Part shown: positions 34,936-43,504 of the stretch, piece by piece | How the letters are laid out: every line of letters begins with the position of its first letter | Position numbering within the stretch: the stretch's first letter is position 1 | NCBI GenBank assembly: GCA_963668545.1 | Contig: OY764868.1 | Span: forward strand, 62,001-126,000 | Reading direction: 5' to 3' | Source: G963662265 sp963668545 | GTDB taxonomy: Bacteria; Spirochaetota; Spirochaetia; CADAEX01 | DNA length: 64,000 nt | Notes under the pieces: generated by a model | Told to the model about the DNA's origin: nothing | The model's input: the letters and a program-made list of their open reading frames with translations, nothing else | Databases searched by the model: none | Position numbers and translations under genes: made by a program

Positions 34936-35769
34936 ATGAAACTGCTTTTTTTTATCAGATCAATTGATGTCGGGAGTAAGGGGCGTATAAATGTTTCGAG
35001 ACATGCCCATGATTTTCATGAAATAGTTTATTGTTATGAAAGTAATTCTGATAAAATTAAACCGGGAGATCTTTATTTTTATCCTGCAGGCCAGCAGCAT
35101 AAGGATAATTTACCAGCCATCACATCTGTAAAGCTTTATCAGGTCTATTTTTCTGAGGAACTTTTTTCTGCAACTGTCAATGTTGAGAAAGAGGCTCTTT
35201 TTATACTTGGCCAGATCAAGATTTATGTAAAAAAACAGAATCTTGTGAGATTGTCCAGAATAGGAACTGAACGCCTTACCAAGCTGTTTGAAAACATGTT
35301 ATGGGAATTCAACGGACGGTACAGGGGCTATTCCTGGACAATACGTCTCAAGCTTATTGAGCTTCTCATTACAGTTGTAAGGGATACAAAGTTCAAAATC
35401 CCGATAAGAAGCGAAATGGGTCAGCCCCTTTCGAACAGCCATATTCAGGATGTGCTTATATATCTTGAAGCAGATTATATGAACAGGATCACAGTAGATG
35501 ATATTCTCCATTTCTGCCCATTAAGCAGAAGCCATTTCCATGCTCTTTTCAAGAAAGAGACAGGAATGACTTTTATACAGTATCTCAACAGCTTGAGGTG
35601 TGAAAAGGCGGGCAAACTGCTGATAACAACAGATGATACTATCCTTGATATATCTCTGAAAACAGGATTCAACAATCTCAGTCACTTCTGCCATACTTTC
35701 AGGGATGTGACAGGCGTTTCCCCTGTAAAGTACAGGAAAAAGTGCGGTACGATTGAAGAGGAGAACTGA
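34936..35769 (+). CDS. AraC-family transcriptional regulator
   Basis: 277 residues from the ATG at 34936. The N-terminal cupin-like sensor has HAHDFHEIVYCYE and GDLYFYPAGQQHKDN. The C-terminal 100 residues form the double helix-turn-helix with NRITVDDILHFCPLSRSHFHALFKKETGMTFIQYL and TGFNNLSHFCHTFRDVTGVSPVKYRKK. It probably senses a small carbohydrate-like molecule. It is divergent from fabF and convergent with 35802-36710, so its target is not clear from position. Confidence 0.9.
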   Translation: MKLLFFIRSIDVGSKGRINVSRHAHDFHEIVYCYESNSDKIKPGDLYFYPAGQQHKDNLPAITSVKLYQVYFSEELFSATVNVEKEALFILGQIKIYVKKQNLVRLSRIGTERLTKLFENMLWEFNGRYRGYSWTIRLKLIELLITVVRDTKFKIPIRSEMGQPLSNSHIQDVLIYLEADYMNRITVDDILHFCPLSRSHFHALFKKETGMTFIQYLNSLRCEKAGKLLITTDDTILDISLKTGFNNLSHFCHTFRDVTGVSPVKYRKKCGTIEEEN

Positions 35770-35801
35770 TTTCATATATCAGGTGCTACAGGACCGGGCA
35801 T

Positions 35802-36710
35802 TCACTTTTCTTCATGTCTGTTTTTTTTATTTCCGCTGTCTGAAATTTTCTGCCTGCTGTCCTTGTAATCCGAATAATATTTTTCTTCGCATTCCGGGCA
35901 GATCCCGTGGGTAAAAAGAATATCGGAGTTCTTCTGCATATAAAGCTCAAGTTTCTCCCAGAATCCATTGTCGGCGCGGATTTTATGGCAGTGCGAGCAT
36001 ATTGGAAGGAGTTCCTGAAGTGTTTTTATCTCTTTACGGGATTTTTTAAGCTCTATGTCTGATCTGTAGCTGTTCAATGCTATTATTGAAACATGCATGA
36101 TAAAAAGCATTGTGAAATGAAGTATGATTACAATGCTGTTGATCTGGGCTGATGACATGAAGCTTGTTTCCGTCCTGATCCCAAGAAGGTAAAACAGGGC
36201 CCTGTAGAGATGAAATAAAGACAGCAGAAGTGATGAAGCAAAGAATGGTATATATACAATTTCAAGTTTTTTATTGATATCATGCAGGGACAATAATGTC
36301 AGTTTAAGGCTGATGTAAAACAGGAACAGTGACTGAATAATGATTCTTATTGTTATGCTGTCCCGGAAATAGGTAAAATAGAAGAAGAGTAGTGTAAAAA
36401 GGGCTGTCAGGAATATCTCCTCTTTTTTCTTTTTGCTGTTTCCGCAGAAGAGCCTCATGGACCACAGTATCATTGAGAGGGCGAGGACCAGTAAACTGTT
36501 TGATACAATTACAGAGAGGAAAACAGTGATATACCCTCTCAGGCTTATCAGCAGAATCCCTGTTCCGTTGAATAATGCTGCCAGTGTAAATAATCTAAAA
36601 CCTGGATATGTTTTATGTTTTTTAATTATGTAAAACATTATCGCGGAAAAAGAAATCATGAGTATGGATGAGAAAAATGATATTGTTCTTATATCAAGAA
36701 AGTTTTTCAA
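35802..36710 (-). CDS. Seven-helix membrane protein with C-terminal CxxC...CxxC tail
   Basis: 302 residues from a TTG start that has AAAGGAAAAG upstream. About seven membrane helices fill residues 8-220 in a layout like MASE/7TM sensor domains. A short charged helix follows, then ELLPICSHCHKIRADNGFW and FTHGICPECEEKYY, a probable zinc-binding tail. A nearly identical tail often ends sensor and response-regulator proteins in spirochaetes and delta-proteobacteria. Here no kinase, GGDEF or other output domain is present, so signalling through the tail itself or a partner is possible. Confidence 0.6.
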   Translation of the reverse strand: MKNFLDIRTISFFSSILMISFSAIMFYIIKKHKTYPGFRLFTLAALFNGTGILLISLRGYITVFLSVIVSNSLLVLALSMILWSMRLFCGNSKKKKEEIFLTALFTLLFFYFTYFRDSITIRIIIQSLFLFYISLKLTLLSLHDINKKLEIVYIPFFASSLLLSLFHLYRALFYLLGIRTETSFMSSAQINSIVIILHFTMLFIMHVSIIALNSYRSDIELKKSRKEIKTLQELLPICSHCHKIRADNGFWEKLELYMQKNSDILFTHGICPECEEKYYSDYKDSRQKISDSGNKKNRHEEK

Positions 36711-36915
36711 ATCTTTTCCTTTATTTAAAGAAGACTTTTTGCAGTGTTTTTTCTGCAGAAGAATATTTATATATATAAAATCTAATACAGAAATTAGTTA
36801 AATTTAATATGCAGGATAAAAAAAATTGTTAATATTTTATCTCTTATAATTCTGAATTTTAATTATAATTAAGTTATTGTTTTCTTATATATTTCCCGGA
36901 GGCAAGGAACGAAAA

Positions 36916-38220
36916 ATGAAATACAGAAAAGAGTTTGCACTTGTGCTGTCTGGAGGCGGGGCAAAAGGGGCATACCAGATAGGGGCCTGGAAAGCTTTAA
37001 AAAATGAAGGTTTTAAATTCTCAGCTGTATCCGGGGCTTCTGTCGGGGCTCTGAATGCTGCCCTTGTTGCGCAGGATGATTTCGAAAGGGCTGACAGGCT
37101 GTGGGAGAATATTGAGATTAAAAATGTTGTAAATGTACCCTCAGATCTGGTTCCCAACGGAAGGATAAACCTCAATACAAAATCCATAAAATCACTTACT
37201 ACAACATGGCAGAAAGGCCTTCTTCTTGATTCTACACCTCTTAAGATGCTGATCAGGAAAGAGATTGATGAAGAAATGATAAGAAAAAAGGGGATAGATC
37301 TCGGTCTTGTAACAATAAACAGATCTTCTTTCCGTCCCCTGGAACTCTTTCTTGACCAGATAGAAGGGGGATTTCTGGCAGATTACCTTTATGCAAGCGC
37401 CTCATTCCCCGCATTCAGAAACGCAGAAATAAAAGGGGATAAATATATTGACGGAGGTATTTTTGACAATATCCCGTACGCGATGCTAAAAAACCGGGGA
37501 TACAGGAGGATCATAATAATTGATATTTCGGGACCCGGAAACAACAGGAAACCGGATGTCATAGGGACAGATACAATATATATCAAGAATTCCATTGAAC
37601 TGGGAGGGGTGCTTGACTTCAGCAGGGAGACATTGAAAAGGTCTTCACGTCTCGGTTACCTTGATACAGAAAAGATTTTCGGGGGGAATGAAGGGCTCAG
37701 ATATTTTTTCAGGCCTGATTTTGATGCCGCTGAAAAACTTGATCACATACTCCGGAAACCGGAGATAATGAAATATATTGATGCTTTTTCAGACAGGAAA
37801 AAAGACAGCCTGAAAAGGGTACTTCCCGATGAATACAGGGAATGGAAATATCCTGTCTTTGCCCTTATGGAATGCGCTGCCCTCTCTCTGGGTATAGACA
37901 GGATCGAGTTATATAATTTCAATGATCTTGTTGAAACTATCTGGAAGAGGTTCCGAAAGATAGACAGGGAATTCTTTGTAAATGATATTAAAATGCCATT
38001 TTTTGATGAAGTCGGCAGAGTTATAAAGGAAATTGCTTCAGGAAGGTCCAGGGAGGAATATACCCCTTACGCATACTACAAGGGGGCATCTGTGATATCG
38101 GGAACAGAAAAACCTACTATTGAAAAAAATGCTTTGTTTGTTTTCTATCCCTTTCTGAAGGGGGCGGTAATTTTTCATAAAATTCTATCTGAATATTTTA
38201 CTGAAGCGGAGGAGAAGTAA
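36916..38220 (+). CDS. Patatin-like phospholipase
   Basis: 434 residues from the ATG at 36916 (GGAGGCAAGGA upstream). The catalytic dyad is clear: oxyanion hole LSGGGAKGAYQIGAW, nucleophile S42 in VSGASVGALNAA, and the Asp in YIDGGIFDNIPY. It is a serine acyl hydrolase expected to act on membrane lipids. There is no signal peptide, so it is cytoplasmic or peripheral on the membrane. The C-terminal 200 residues are not recognised. It is coupled to the next gene by a one-base TAATG overlap. Confidence 0.9.
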   Translation: MKYRKEFALVLSGGGAKGAYQIGAWKALKNEGFKFSAVSGASVGALNAALVAQDDFERADRLWENIEIKNVVNVPSDLVPNGRINLNTKSIKSLTTTWQKGLLLDSTPLKMLIRKEIDEEMIRKKGIDLGLVTINRSSFRPLELFLDQIEGGFLADYLYASASFPAFRNAEIKGDKYIDGGIFDNIPYAMLKNRGYRRIIIIDISGPGNNRKPDVIGTDTIYIKNSIELGGVLDFSRETLKRSSRLGYLDTEKIFGGNEGLRYFFRPDFDAAEKLDHILRKPEIMKYIDAFSDRKKDSLKRVLPDEYREWKYPVFALMECAALSLGIDRIELYNFNDLVETIWKRFRKIDREFFVNDIKMPFFDEVGRVIKEIASGRSREEYTPYAYYKGASVISGTEKPTIEKNALFVFYPFLKGAVIFHKILSEYFTEAEEK

Positions 38221-38705
38221 TGGATAAAGTATTTATTACAATGATTGCGGCAGGCATAGGCGGTTTTATCGGGATCAGGCTTAAAATACCGGCCGGAGCA
38301 CTTATAGGAGCGATAGTTGCTGTTGCTGCTTATAATATATTTACCGGCAATGCAAAAATACCGGGGGGATTTAAGATTGTAGCGCAGATTATTCTCGGGG
38401 GTGTTATAGGCCTCAGTATAAATATGGAAGCTGTAAAAGGTCTTAAAACAGTAATTATCCCCGGTCTGATTCTGGTTGCAGTCCTTTTTGTCTTTTCAGT
38501 GATTGCCGGTCTCATAATTTCGAAAACCACAGGCATTGACCTTTATACAGCTCTTTTCAGCTGCAGTCCCGGAGGGCTGTCTGAAATGGCTATTATTGCT
38601 GATTCATACGGAGCTGACCTTTCAAAGGTTATTCTGGTTCATCTTATAAGGATATTAAGTGTGATACTTTTTTTCCCGATTATAGCTGTATTCTTTGCCA
38701 GATAA
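38220..38705 (+). CDS. Half-size AbrB-family membrane protein
   Basis: 161 residues with about five membrane helices. It resembles one repeat of the AbrB (ammonia-monooxygenase-like, PF05145) family: GGFIGIRLKIPAGALIGAIVAV, the middle GGVIGLSINMEAVKG, then SCSPGGLSEMAIIADSYGAD, the most conserved part. Family members usually have two such repeats in about 350 residues, so this version must dimerise or is reduced. Its start overlaps the patatin stop. Transport function is unknown. Confidence 0.8.
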   Translation: MDKVFITMIAAGIGGFIGIRLKIPAGALIGAIVAVAAYNIFTGNAKIPGGFKIVAQIILGGVIGLSINMEAVKGLKTVIIPGLILVAVLFVFSVIAGLIISKTTGIDLYTALFSCSPGGLSEMAIIADSYGADLSKVILVHLIRILSVILFFPIIAVFFAR

Positions 38706-39599
38706 TTATCTGCTGAGGTCATCCGGCTGAATCAGCCGGATGCCGTTATCTTCAATATTTATTTTCTTTTTCCTGTAGAGTGTGCCTGATGCTCTCTTAA
38801 AGCTTTTCTTGCTTATGTGAAGAATTTCCTTTATCTCATCAGGACTGCTTTTGTCATGAAGGGGGAGAAATCCATTATTGAGTTCAAGTGACTTGATTAT
38901 CTTTTTTTCAGCAATGACATTGGATTCAGTAAAGCCCTGTTTTTCAAGGGAGGCATCAACTCTTCCGTCGTCTCTCAGTTTTTTGATATATCCCCTGAAT
39001 CTGTCTCCTACTTTAATAGGTGAGAAGATCTCATTCCGGTATATTACACCCCTGTATCTGTTGTTTATTATTACATTTGCCCCCAGATCGGTGAATTTAT
39101 ACACAAGCATATCAGCCTCTTCATTCATTTCAAGACCTTCCGCCCTGTTTTCTATATATTTTCCGGTTTCTGTGGTAGCTATTACACCGTCTGAAGAAGG
39201 GTCTTCAATTACATAGATCAGAAGCCTGTCCCCTTTTTGCGGCTGGTCTGATGTTTTTCCCTTCCCTTTCCATGTTGCGGCGGCAGATGTGCTGAAATAC
39301 CTTTTCGGGAGAAAGAGGTCCTTGTCTATGCCCCAGTCAAGAAATGCTCCGAATTCCGAAACAGAAACTACTTCAAGGTATCCGAATTCTCCCAGCTGGG
39401 CATAGGGCTTCTTTGTTGTGGCTGCCAGTCCATCATTGCTGCTGTAAAGAAAAACATCAACAGCACTGCCAGCGAGTGTCCCTTCAGGAAGCTCACTGGA
39501 ACGGATAAAAATATTTCCGTGTTCTTCCCCGTCCAGAAAACATTTTTTCCCTTTAATCTGAACTACTTTCAGTTTGTTCATTTTTCCTGTTTTTATCAT
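38706..39599 (-). CDS. CvfB-like S1-type RNA-binding protein
   Basis: 297 residues (or 291 from an ATG at 39581; both starts have a plausible ribosome-binding site). It has several S1-like beta-barrels followed by a winged helix. The segment GEFGYLEVVSVSEFGAFLDWGIDKDLFLPKRY and the later YRGVIYRNEIFSPIKVGDRFRGYIKKLRDDGRVDASL are the core of YitL/CvfB. The C-terminal LHISKKSFKRASGTLYRKKKI is the winged-helix part. CvfB proteins affect virulence and RNA processing in Gram-positives. The exact role here is unknown. Confidence 0.88.
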   Translation of the reverse strand: MIKTGKMNKLKVVQIKGKKCFLDGEEHGNIFIRSSELPEGTLAGSAVDVFLYSSNDGLAATTKKPYAQLGEFGYLEVVSVSEFGAFLDWGIDKDLFLPKRYFSTSAAATWKGKGKTSDQPQKGDRLLIYVIEDPSSDGVIATTETGKYIENRAEGLEMNEEADMLVYKFTDLGANVIINNRYRGVIYRNEIFSPIKVGDRFRGYIKKLRDDGRVDASLEKQGFTESNVIAEKKIIKSLELNNGFLPLHDKSSPDEIKEILHISKKSFKRASGTLYRKKKINIEDNGIRLIQPDDLSR

Positions 39600-39692
39600 A
39601 AGACCTTCCCGGCATATTCCTTTTTATATTGGGCTTTTATCAATTATAATGCAGCAGTCTGCTGTTTTGTATTGTTTTTATCCGGATCCCTG

Positions 39693-40301
39693 TCAGATAA
39701 TTCCTTTAATAAATGAAAGAAGAACATCAAGGGCTTTTTCATTGCTTCCCCCTTCCGGGATGATTATATCAGCTTTTGTTTTCAGCGGCTCAATGAATTC
39801 CTGATGTCCGGGTCTGACAAATTCCATATACTGCTCTATTACAGAGTCAAGTGTTCTGCCCCTTTCTTCTATATCCCTTTTCAGCCTTCTTATAAAACGG
39901 ATATCATCCGGTGTATCAATAAATATTTTCAGATCTATAAGATCAAGGATCTTCTTTTCGGAAAAAATCATGATCCCCTCGAAAATAACAAGTTTACCGG
40001 GTTCCACTTTTACAGTATTTTCTGTCCGCCTGTGGTGAACGAAATCATACTGAGGCATATCAATGCTTTTAAAAGCTTTCAGATCACTGATATGCTTTAT
40101 AATAAGTTCTGAATCAAATGCATCCGGATGGTCAAAGTTGAAAGCTGTAATATTTGAATTGTTCATATATTCAGCAGATTTATAATAGTTGTCCTGAGGG
40201 ATAAATACAAAATCCTCTACTATCTCTTTTATCTTGTTGACAATTGTTGTTTTCCCTGAACCTGACCCGCCTGTAATTCCGATTACAACTGCTTTATCCA
40301 T
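39693..40301 (-). CDS. udk: Uridine kinase
   Basis: 202 residues, normal for Udk. It phosphorylates uridine and cytidine. P-loop GGSGSGKTT (about residues 11-19), FIPQDNYYKS, the FNFDHPDAFDSELI substrate motif, YDFVHHRR and VIFEGIMIF are all present. There is no Shine-Dalgarno sequence before the ATG. A TAGAAT box ends 6 nt upstream with TTTACA 18 bp further, so this gene is one of the leaderless set. Confidence 0.94.
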   Translation of the reverse strand: MDKAVVIGITGGSGSGKTTIVNKIKEIVEDFVFIPQDNYYKSAEYMNNSNITAFNFDHPDAFDSELIIKHISDLKAFKSIDMPQYDFVHHRRTENTVKVEPGKLVIFEGIMIFSEKKILDLIDLKIFIDTPDDIRFIRRLKRDIEERGRTLDSVIEQYMEFVRPGHQEFIEPLKTKADIIIPEGGSNEKALDVLLSFIKGII

Positions 40302-40307
40302 AAAAGC

Positions 40308-40337
40308 ATTCTATGACGGGAAACTGCAGGGTGTAAA
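40308..40337 (-). promoter_or_regulatory. Promoter giving a leaderless udk message
   Basis: On the minus strand: TTTACA (40337-40332), 18-bp spacer, TAGAAT (40313-40308), then 6 nt to the ATG at 40301. No ribosome-binding site is present. Confidence 0.55.
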
Positions 40338-40400
40338 GATACTGCAGGTAATAATGTTATTTATATTTATCCCGATAAGGATCTGGTTTTCAGCTGAAAG

Positions 40401-41756
40401 TTATTCAACAGATATCTGGATGCAGTCCCCCTTTTCAGCTGTTCTGACAATATCCCCCGGGATAGTCAGCTTAATCATTTCCCCGGGAAGAAGGTTTCTT
40501 TTATTAACTGAAAAGATGTTTTCCCCTTCTGATTTTACTGAGAGTTTCCTGTCTTTGAATACTGTATTCACTCTCATGAATATATCTATGTCCTTTTCTG
40601 ATGATTCAATTTTCTGCGGAACTGTATAGCTTATTCCGTCTCCATTAACAATTTTTATCGAAGCTCCTTTCCCAACTGAATCCTGTTCTGAAAACAGGAT
40701 GTTATTAATTATTCCGGAAAAGTTTGACCCGGGTTCCACATCATATTTCCCCTTTTCCTCCGTATTTCTGCCGCGTTCTGACTCCCTTCCTTTCAGTGCA
40801 TTAGTTCCGGCGAAACAGCCAGCCTTTCTGCTTTCCTCAGTTACAAAATCTACAAGATCATGAACATGAACAACATTACCGCAGGCAAAAATACCGCTTA
40901 CAGATGTTTCCATCTTCTCATTAACAACAAGACCTCCTGTCCTTTTGTCAATCTCAATACCTGCTTCACGGGAAAGCTCATTTTCAGGGATCAGTCCCAC
41001 CGAAAGAAGTAGTGTGTCGCATTCAAACTCTATTTCAGTTCCCTTGATCGGAATTCTGTTTTCATCAACTTTTGATACTGTTATTTTTTCTATTTTCTCC
41101 CTTCCGTGTATATTTGTCACCGTGTGTTCCAGAAAAAGCGGTATTCCGTAGTGATCAAGGCACTGGACAATATTTCTTGAAAGTCCGTTTGAGTAGGGCA
41201 TTACTTCAACAACACCCCTGACTTCAGCCCCTTCAAGTGCAAGACGCCTTGCCATTATCAGCCCTATATCTCCTGACCCCAGTATCAGAACCTTTTTCCC
41301 GACCATGTAGCCTTCAATATTTATAAACCTCTGGGCAGTCCCTGCTGTAAAAATCCCTGCAGGTCTTGCCCCCGGTATGGCAATTGCCCCGCGTGTCCTC
41401 TCCCTGCATCCCATTGCCAGAACTAAAGATCTGCAGTGAAGAGTCTTCATCCCTGTTCTGCTTCCCAGGACAACAACACTTCTGGATTCTGTTATTTTAA
41501 GCACCATTGTATCAAGCAGGAACTCAATCCCTTCTTCCTCTGCCATGCTGATAAACCTCTGGGCATATTCAGGCCCTGTAAGTTCCTCTTTGAATACGTG
41601 AAGCCCGAAGCCGTTATGAATACACTGCTGCAGAATCCCTCCCGGTTCAATATCCCTTTCAACAACAAGCACACTGCTGCATCCTGTTTTTTTTGCCTCA
41701 ATTGCTGCCGCAAGTCCTGCTGGCCCGCCGCCTATTACTATCACATCGTAAATCAT
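40401..41756 (-). CDS. FAD-dependent pyridine-nucleotide oxidoreductase, second copy of the glp set
   Basis: 451 residues. FAD motif VIVIGGGPAGLAAAIEAKK, the family-specific EPGGILQQCIHNGFGLHVF, the NAD(P) motif KVLILGSGDIGLIMARR, and FACGNVVHVHDLVDFVTEESRKAG. It is clearly paralogous to the product of 42210-43490 along its whole length but has an extra insertion of about 25 residues after ESRKAGCFAGTNALKG. Such proteins accompany GlpA-like dehydrogenases and probably take up their electrons. It sits behind its own 19-nt element and terminator, so its expression is separable from the rest of the operon. Its Shine-Dalgarno AAGGAGAG directly follows the terminator T tract. Confidence 0.88.
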   Translation of the reverse strand: MIYDVIVIGGGPAGLAAAIEAKKTGCSSVLVVERDIEPGGILQQCIHNGFGLHVFKEELTGPEYAQRFISMAEEEGIEFLLDTMVLKITESRSVVVLGSRTGMKTLHCRSLVLAMGCRERTRGAIAIPGARPAGIFTAGTAQRFINIEGYMVGKKVLILGSGDIGLIMARRLALEGAEVRGVVEVMPYSNGLSRNIVQCLDHYGIPLFLEHTVTNIHGREKIEKITVSKVDENRIPIKGTEIEFECDTLLLSVGLIPENELSREAGIEIDKRTGGLVVNEKMETSVSGIFACGNVVHVHDLVDFVTEESRKAGCFAGTNALKGRESERGRNTEEKGKYDVEPGSNFSGIINNILFSEQDSVGKGASIKIVNGDGISYTVPQKIESSEKDIDIFMRVNTVFKDRKLSVKSEGENIFSVNKRNLLPGEMIKLTIPGDIVRTAEKGDCIQISVE

Positions 41757-41768
41757 TTTTCTCTCCTT

Positions 41769-41822
41769 AAAAAAAACAGCCGGAGGTGGCTCTTCATATA
41801 CTGAAGATCAACACCTCCGGCT
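41769..41822 (-). terminator. Regulated intrinsic terminator of leader E4
   Basis: Minus strand: 10-bp stem AGCCGGAGGT / ACCTCCGGCT (41822-41813 with 41787-41778), a small inner hairpin, then eight U (A run at 41769-41776 on the plus strand). Its 5' arm uses the last bases of the 19-nt element at 41819-41837. It ends 13 nt before the start codon at 41756, leaving just the ribosome-binding site. Confidence 0.88.
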
Positions 41823-41837
41823 CTCATCTCTCCTGCC
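41819..41837 (-). promoter_or_regulatory. 19-nt antitermination element E4 (putative GlpP RNA site)
   Basis: Minus-strand RNA sense GGCAGGAGAGATGAGAGCC. It shares GGC at the 5' end, G5 and GAGAGCC at the 3' end with the four other copies, with identical length. GGC and GCC can pair as a short stem that excludes the terminator. It lies within the operon, between the DUF1667 gene and the second FAD oxidoreductase. A possible local promoter (CTGACA/TATACC) would start too late to include the whole element, so read-through transcription is the likely source. Confidence 0.75.
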
Positions 41838-41869
41838 GGTATAATATAAATAATAATTATTGTCAGATT

Positions 41870-42220
41870 TTACATATTTCTTGTTACAACAATGTTCACC
41901 CCTGTATCAAATATGTTTTCCAGTACAATATCCCCCATTTTTACAGGGGATGTAAGTTCAACCCTGTTTATAAGTTTCATTACTTCAAACTTGTATTTTT
42001 CAGGGATAGCTCTGTCTGTTTTTACCGGAACCACCTTGTGGATTCCCCCTTTTATTTTTACTGTTGAACAGATCATTCTTGTAGGGTTGGTAAGCTCTTC
42101 CTTTGCATATACTATCCCTCTTTTGCACTTGTTGCCTGAAATTACAGGATCTTCGGGCGTTCCCTCAATTTTGAGTCTGCATCCCATTGGACAGACTATG
42201 CATATAAGCTCATTTTTCAT
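41870..42220 (-). CDS. DUF1667 protein of the glpA-like operon
   Basis: 116 residues from the ATG at 42220, preceded by GGAGAGCGGA; a longer frame without such a site is unlikely. The N-terminal CIVCPMGCRLKI is a CxxCPxGC Fe-S or metal-binding motif, with a further Cys in GNKCKRG. DUF1667 proteins typically follow a GlpA-like dehydrogenase and an FAD oxidoreductase, and probably form a three-part complex analogous to GlpABC. The gene overlaps the upstream oxidoreductase gene by 11 bp. Confidence 0.88.
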   Translation of the reverse strand: MKNELICIVCPMGCRLKIEGTPEDPVISGNKCKRGIVYAKEELTNPTRMICSTVKIKGGIHKVVPVKTDRAIPEKYKFEVMKLINRVELTSPVKMGDIVLENIFDTGVNIVVTRNM

Positions 42221-43490
42221 TTCCGCTCTCCTTTTCAGATACAAGATTGATATTAATGACCCCTTCTGTTTTTTCAAACATTTCTTTTTTTACAGTTATT
42301 TTAATCATTTCACCGGGAGTCAGGTGTCTTTCCCTGAACCTTGCAATCTCTTTCCCCCTGTTCTCAAGAATAATCAAAGAGTCGTTATAGACCATGTCTA
42401 CCCTCATGAAGATATCAAGCTTGTCCGGAAGATTGGAATATCGGAATTTATGGGGTACTGCATATGTAAGTCCCCCTGATGTGCTGAATGTCACATAGTC
42501 TCCGTTCCGTTTAAACTCTCCCCTGACATAGCTTGCTGCATTTTTTCCGGCCCGCCTGCTTTCTGCAGTTACAAAATCAACAAGGTCATGGACATGGACA
42601 ACATTCCCGCATGCGAAAATTCCTTCAACTGATGTTTCCATGCTTTCATTTACAACAGGTCCCCCTGTTTTTCTGTCAAGTTCAATTCCGGCCTGTTTTG
42701 AGAGTTCATTTTCAGGTATGAGGCCCACAGACAGTAGTACTGTGTCGCATTCATATTCTTTTTCAGTTCCAGGTATGACCTGTTTTTTCATATCTGTTTC
42801 AGCAATAACAACACTTTCAACACGCTCTTTCCCTTTTATCTCCACAATATTGTGGCTCAGAAGCAGCGGAATATCATAATGATCAAGACACTGTACAACA
42901 TTTCTTGTAAGCCCTTTGGGGAAAGAACTCCTTGCAACAACTGCCTTGACTTCTCCCCCTTCAAGAACAATTCTTCTTGCCATGATCATCCCGATATCGC
43001 CTGATCCCAGGATCACCACCTTCTTTCCAACCATGTATCCTTCAATGTTAATATAACGCTGTGCAGTTCCTGCTGTAAAAACACCGGCAGGTCTTTCCCC
43101 CGGGATTGAAATTGCCCCTCTTGTCCTTTCCCGGCAGCCCATTGCAAGGATAACTGATTTTGCCAGAATCTCCTTTTTCCCTTCAGTATTCATTACAGTT
43201 ATTTCTTTACTGCTGTTGATTGATGTCACAATTGTATCAAGCATTATTTCAATTTCATCTTTCCGGGCCATATTGATGAATTTCTGGGCATATTCAGGAC
43301 CTGTAAGCTCTTCGCTGAATTCAAAAAGGCCGAAACCGTTGTGGATGCACTGCTGAAGAATTCCTCCCGGTTCAACATCCCTTTCAATAATCAGCACCCT
43401 GCTGATTCCGTTTTCCCTGGCTTCAACTGCAGCCGCAAGACCTGCAGGGCCGCCCCCTATCACAACAACATCATATTCAGATTTTTCCAT
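42210..43490 (-). CDS. FAD-dependent pyridine-nucleotide oxidoreductase of the glpA-like operon
   Basis: 426 residues. It has the FAD motif VVVIGGGPAGLAAAVEARE, EPGGILQQCIHNGFGLFEF, the second dinucleotide motif KVVILGSGDIGMIMARR and the closing FACGNVVHVHDLVDFVTAESRRAG. It occupies the usual place between the GlpA-like dehydrogenase and DUF1667, starting 14 bp after the glpA stop. The probable role is to pass electrons from G3P oxidation to NAD(P) or another carrier. A close paralogue is encoded at 40401-41756. Confidence 0.9.
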   Translation of the reverse strand: MEKSEYDVVVIGGGPAGLAAAVEARENGISRVLIIERDVEPGGILQQCIHNGFGLFEFSEELTGPEYAQKFINMARKDEIEIMLDTIVTSINSSKEITVMNTEGKKEILAKSVILAMGCRERTRGAISIPGERPAGVFTAGTAQRYINIEGYMVGKKVVILGSGDIGMIMARRIVLEGGEVKAVVARSSFPKGLTRNVVQCLDHYDIPLLLSHNIVEIKGKERVESVVIAETDMKKQVIPGTEKEYECDTVLLSVGLIPENELSKQAGIELDRKTGGPVVNESMETSVEGIFACGNVVHVHDLVDFVTAESRRAGKNAASYVRGEFKRNGDYVTFSTSGGLTYAVPHKFRYSNLPDKLDIFMRVDMVYNDSLIILENRGKEIARFRERHLTPGEMIKITVKKEMFEKTEGVININLVSEKESGNEK

Positions 43491-43504
43491 GGAGTACCTC
43501 CCTG

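Noticed and set aside
41838..41866. CTGACA-17-TATACC as the main promoter of the second FAD oxidoreductase gene
   Set aside because: Its start site would fall inside or after the 19-nt element, removing the GGC half that all copies conserve; read-through is more consistent.
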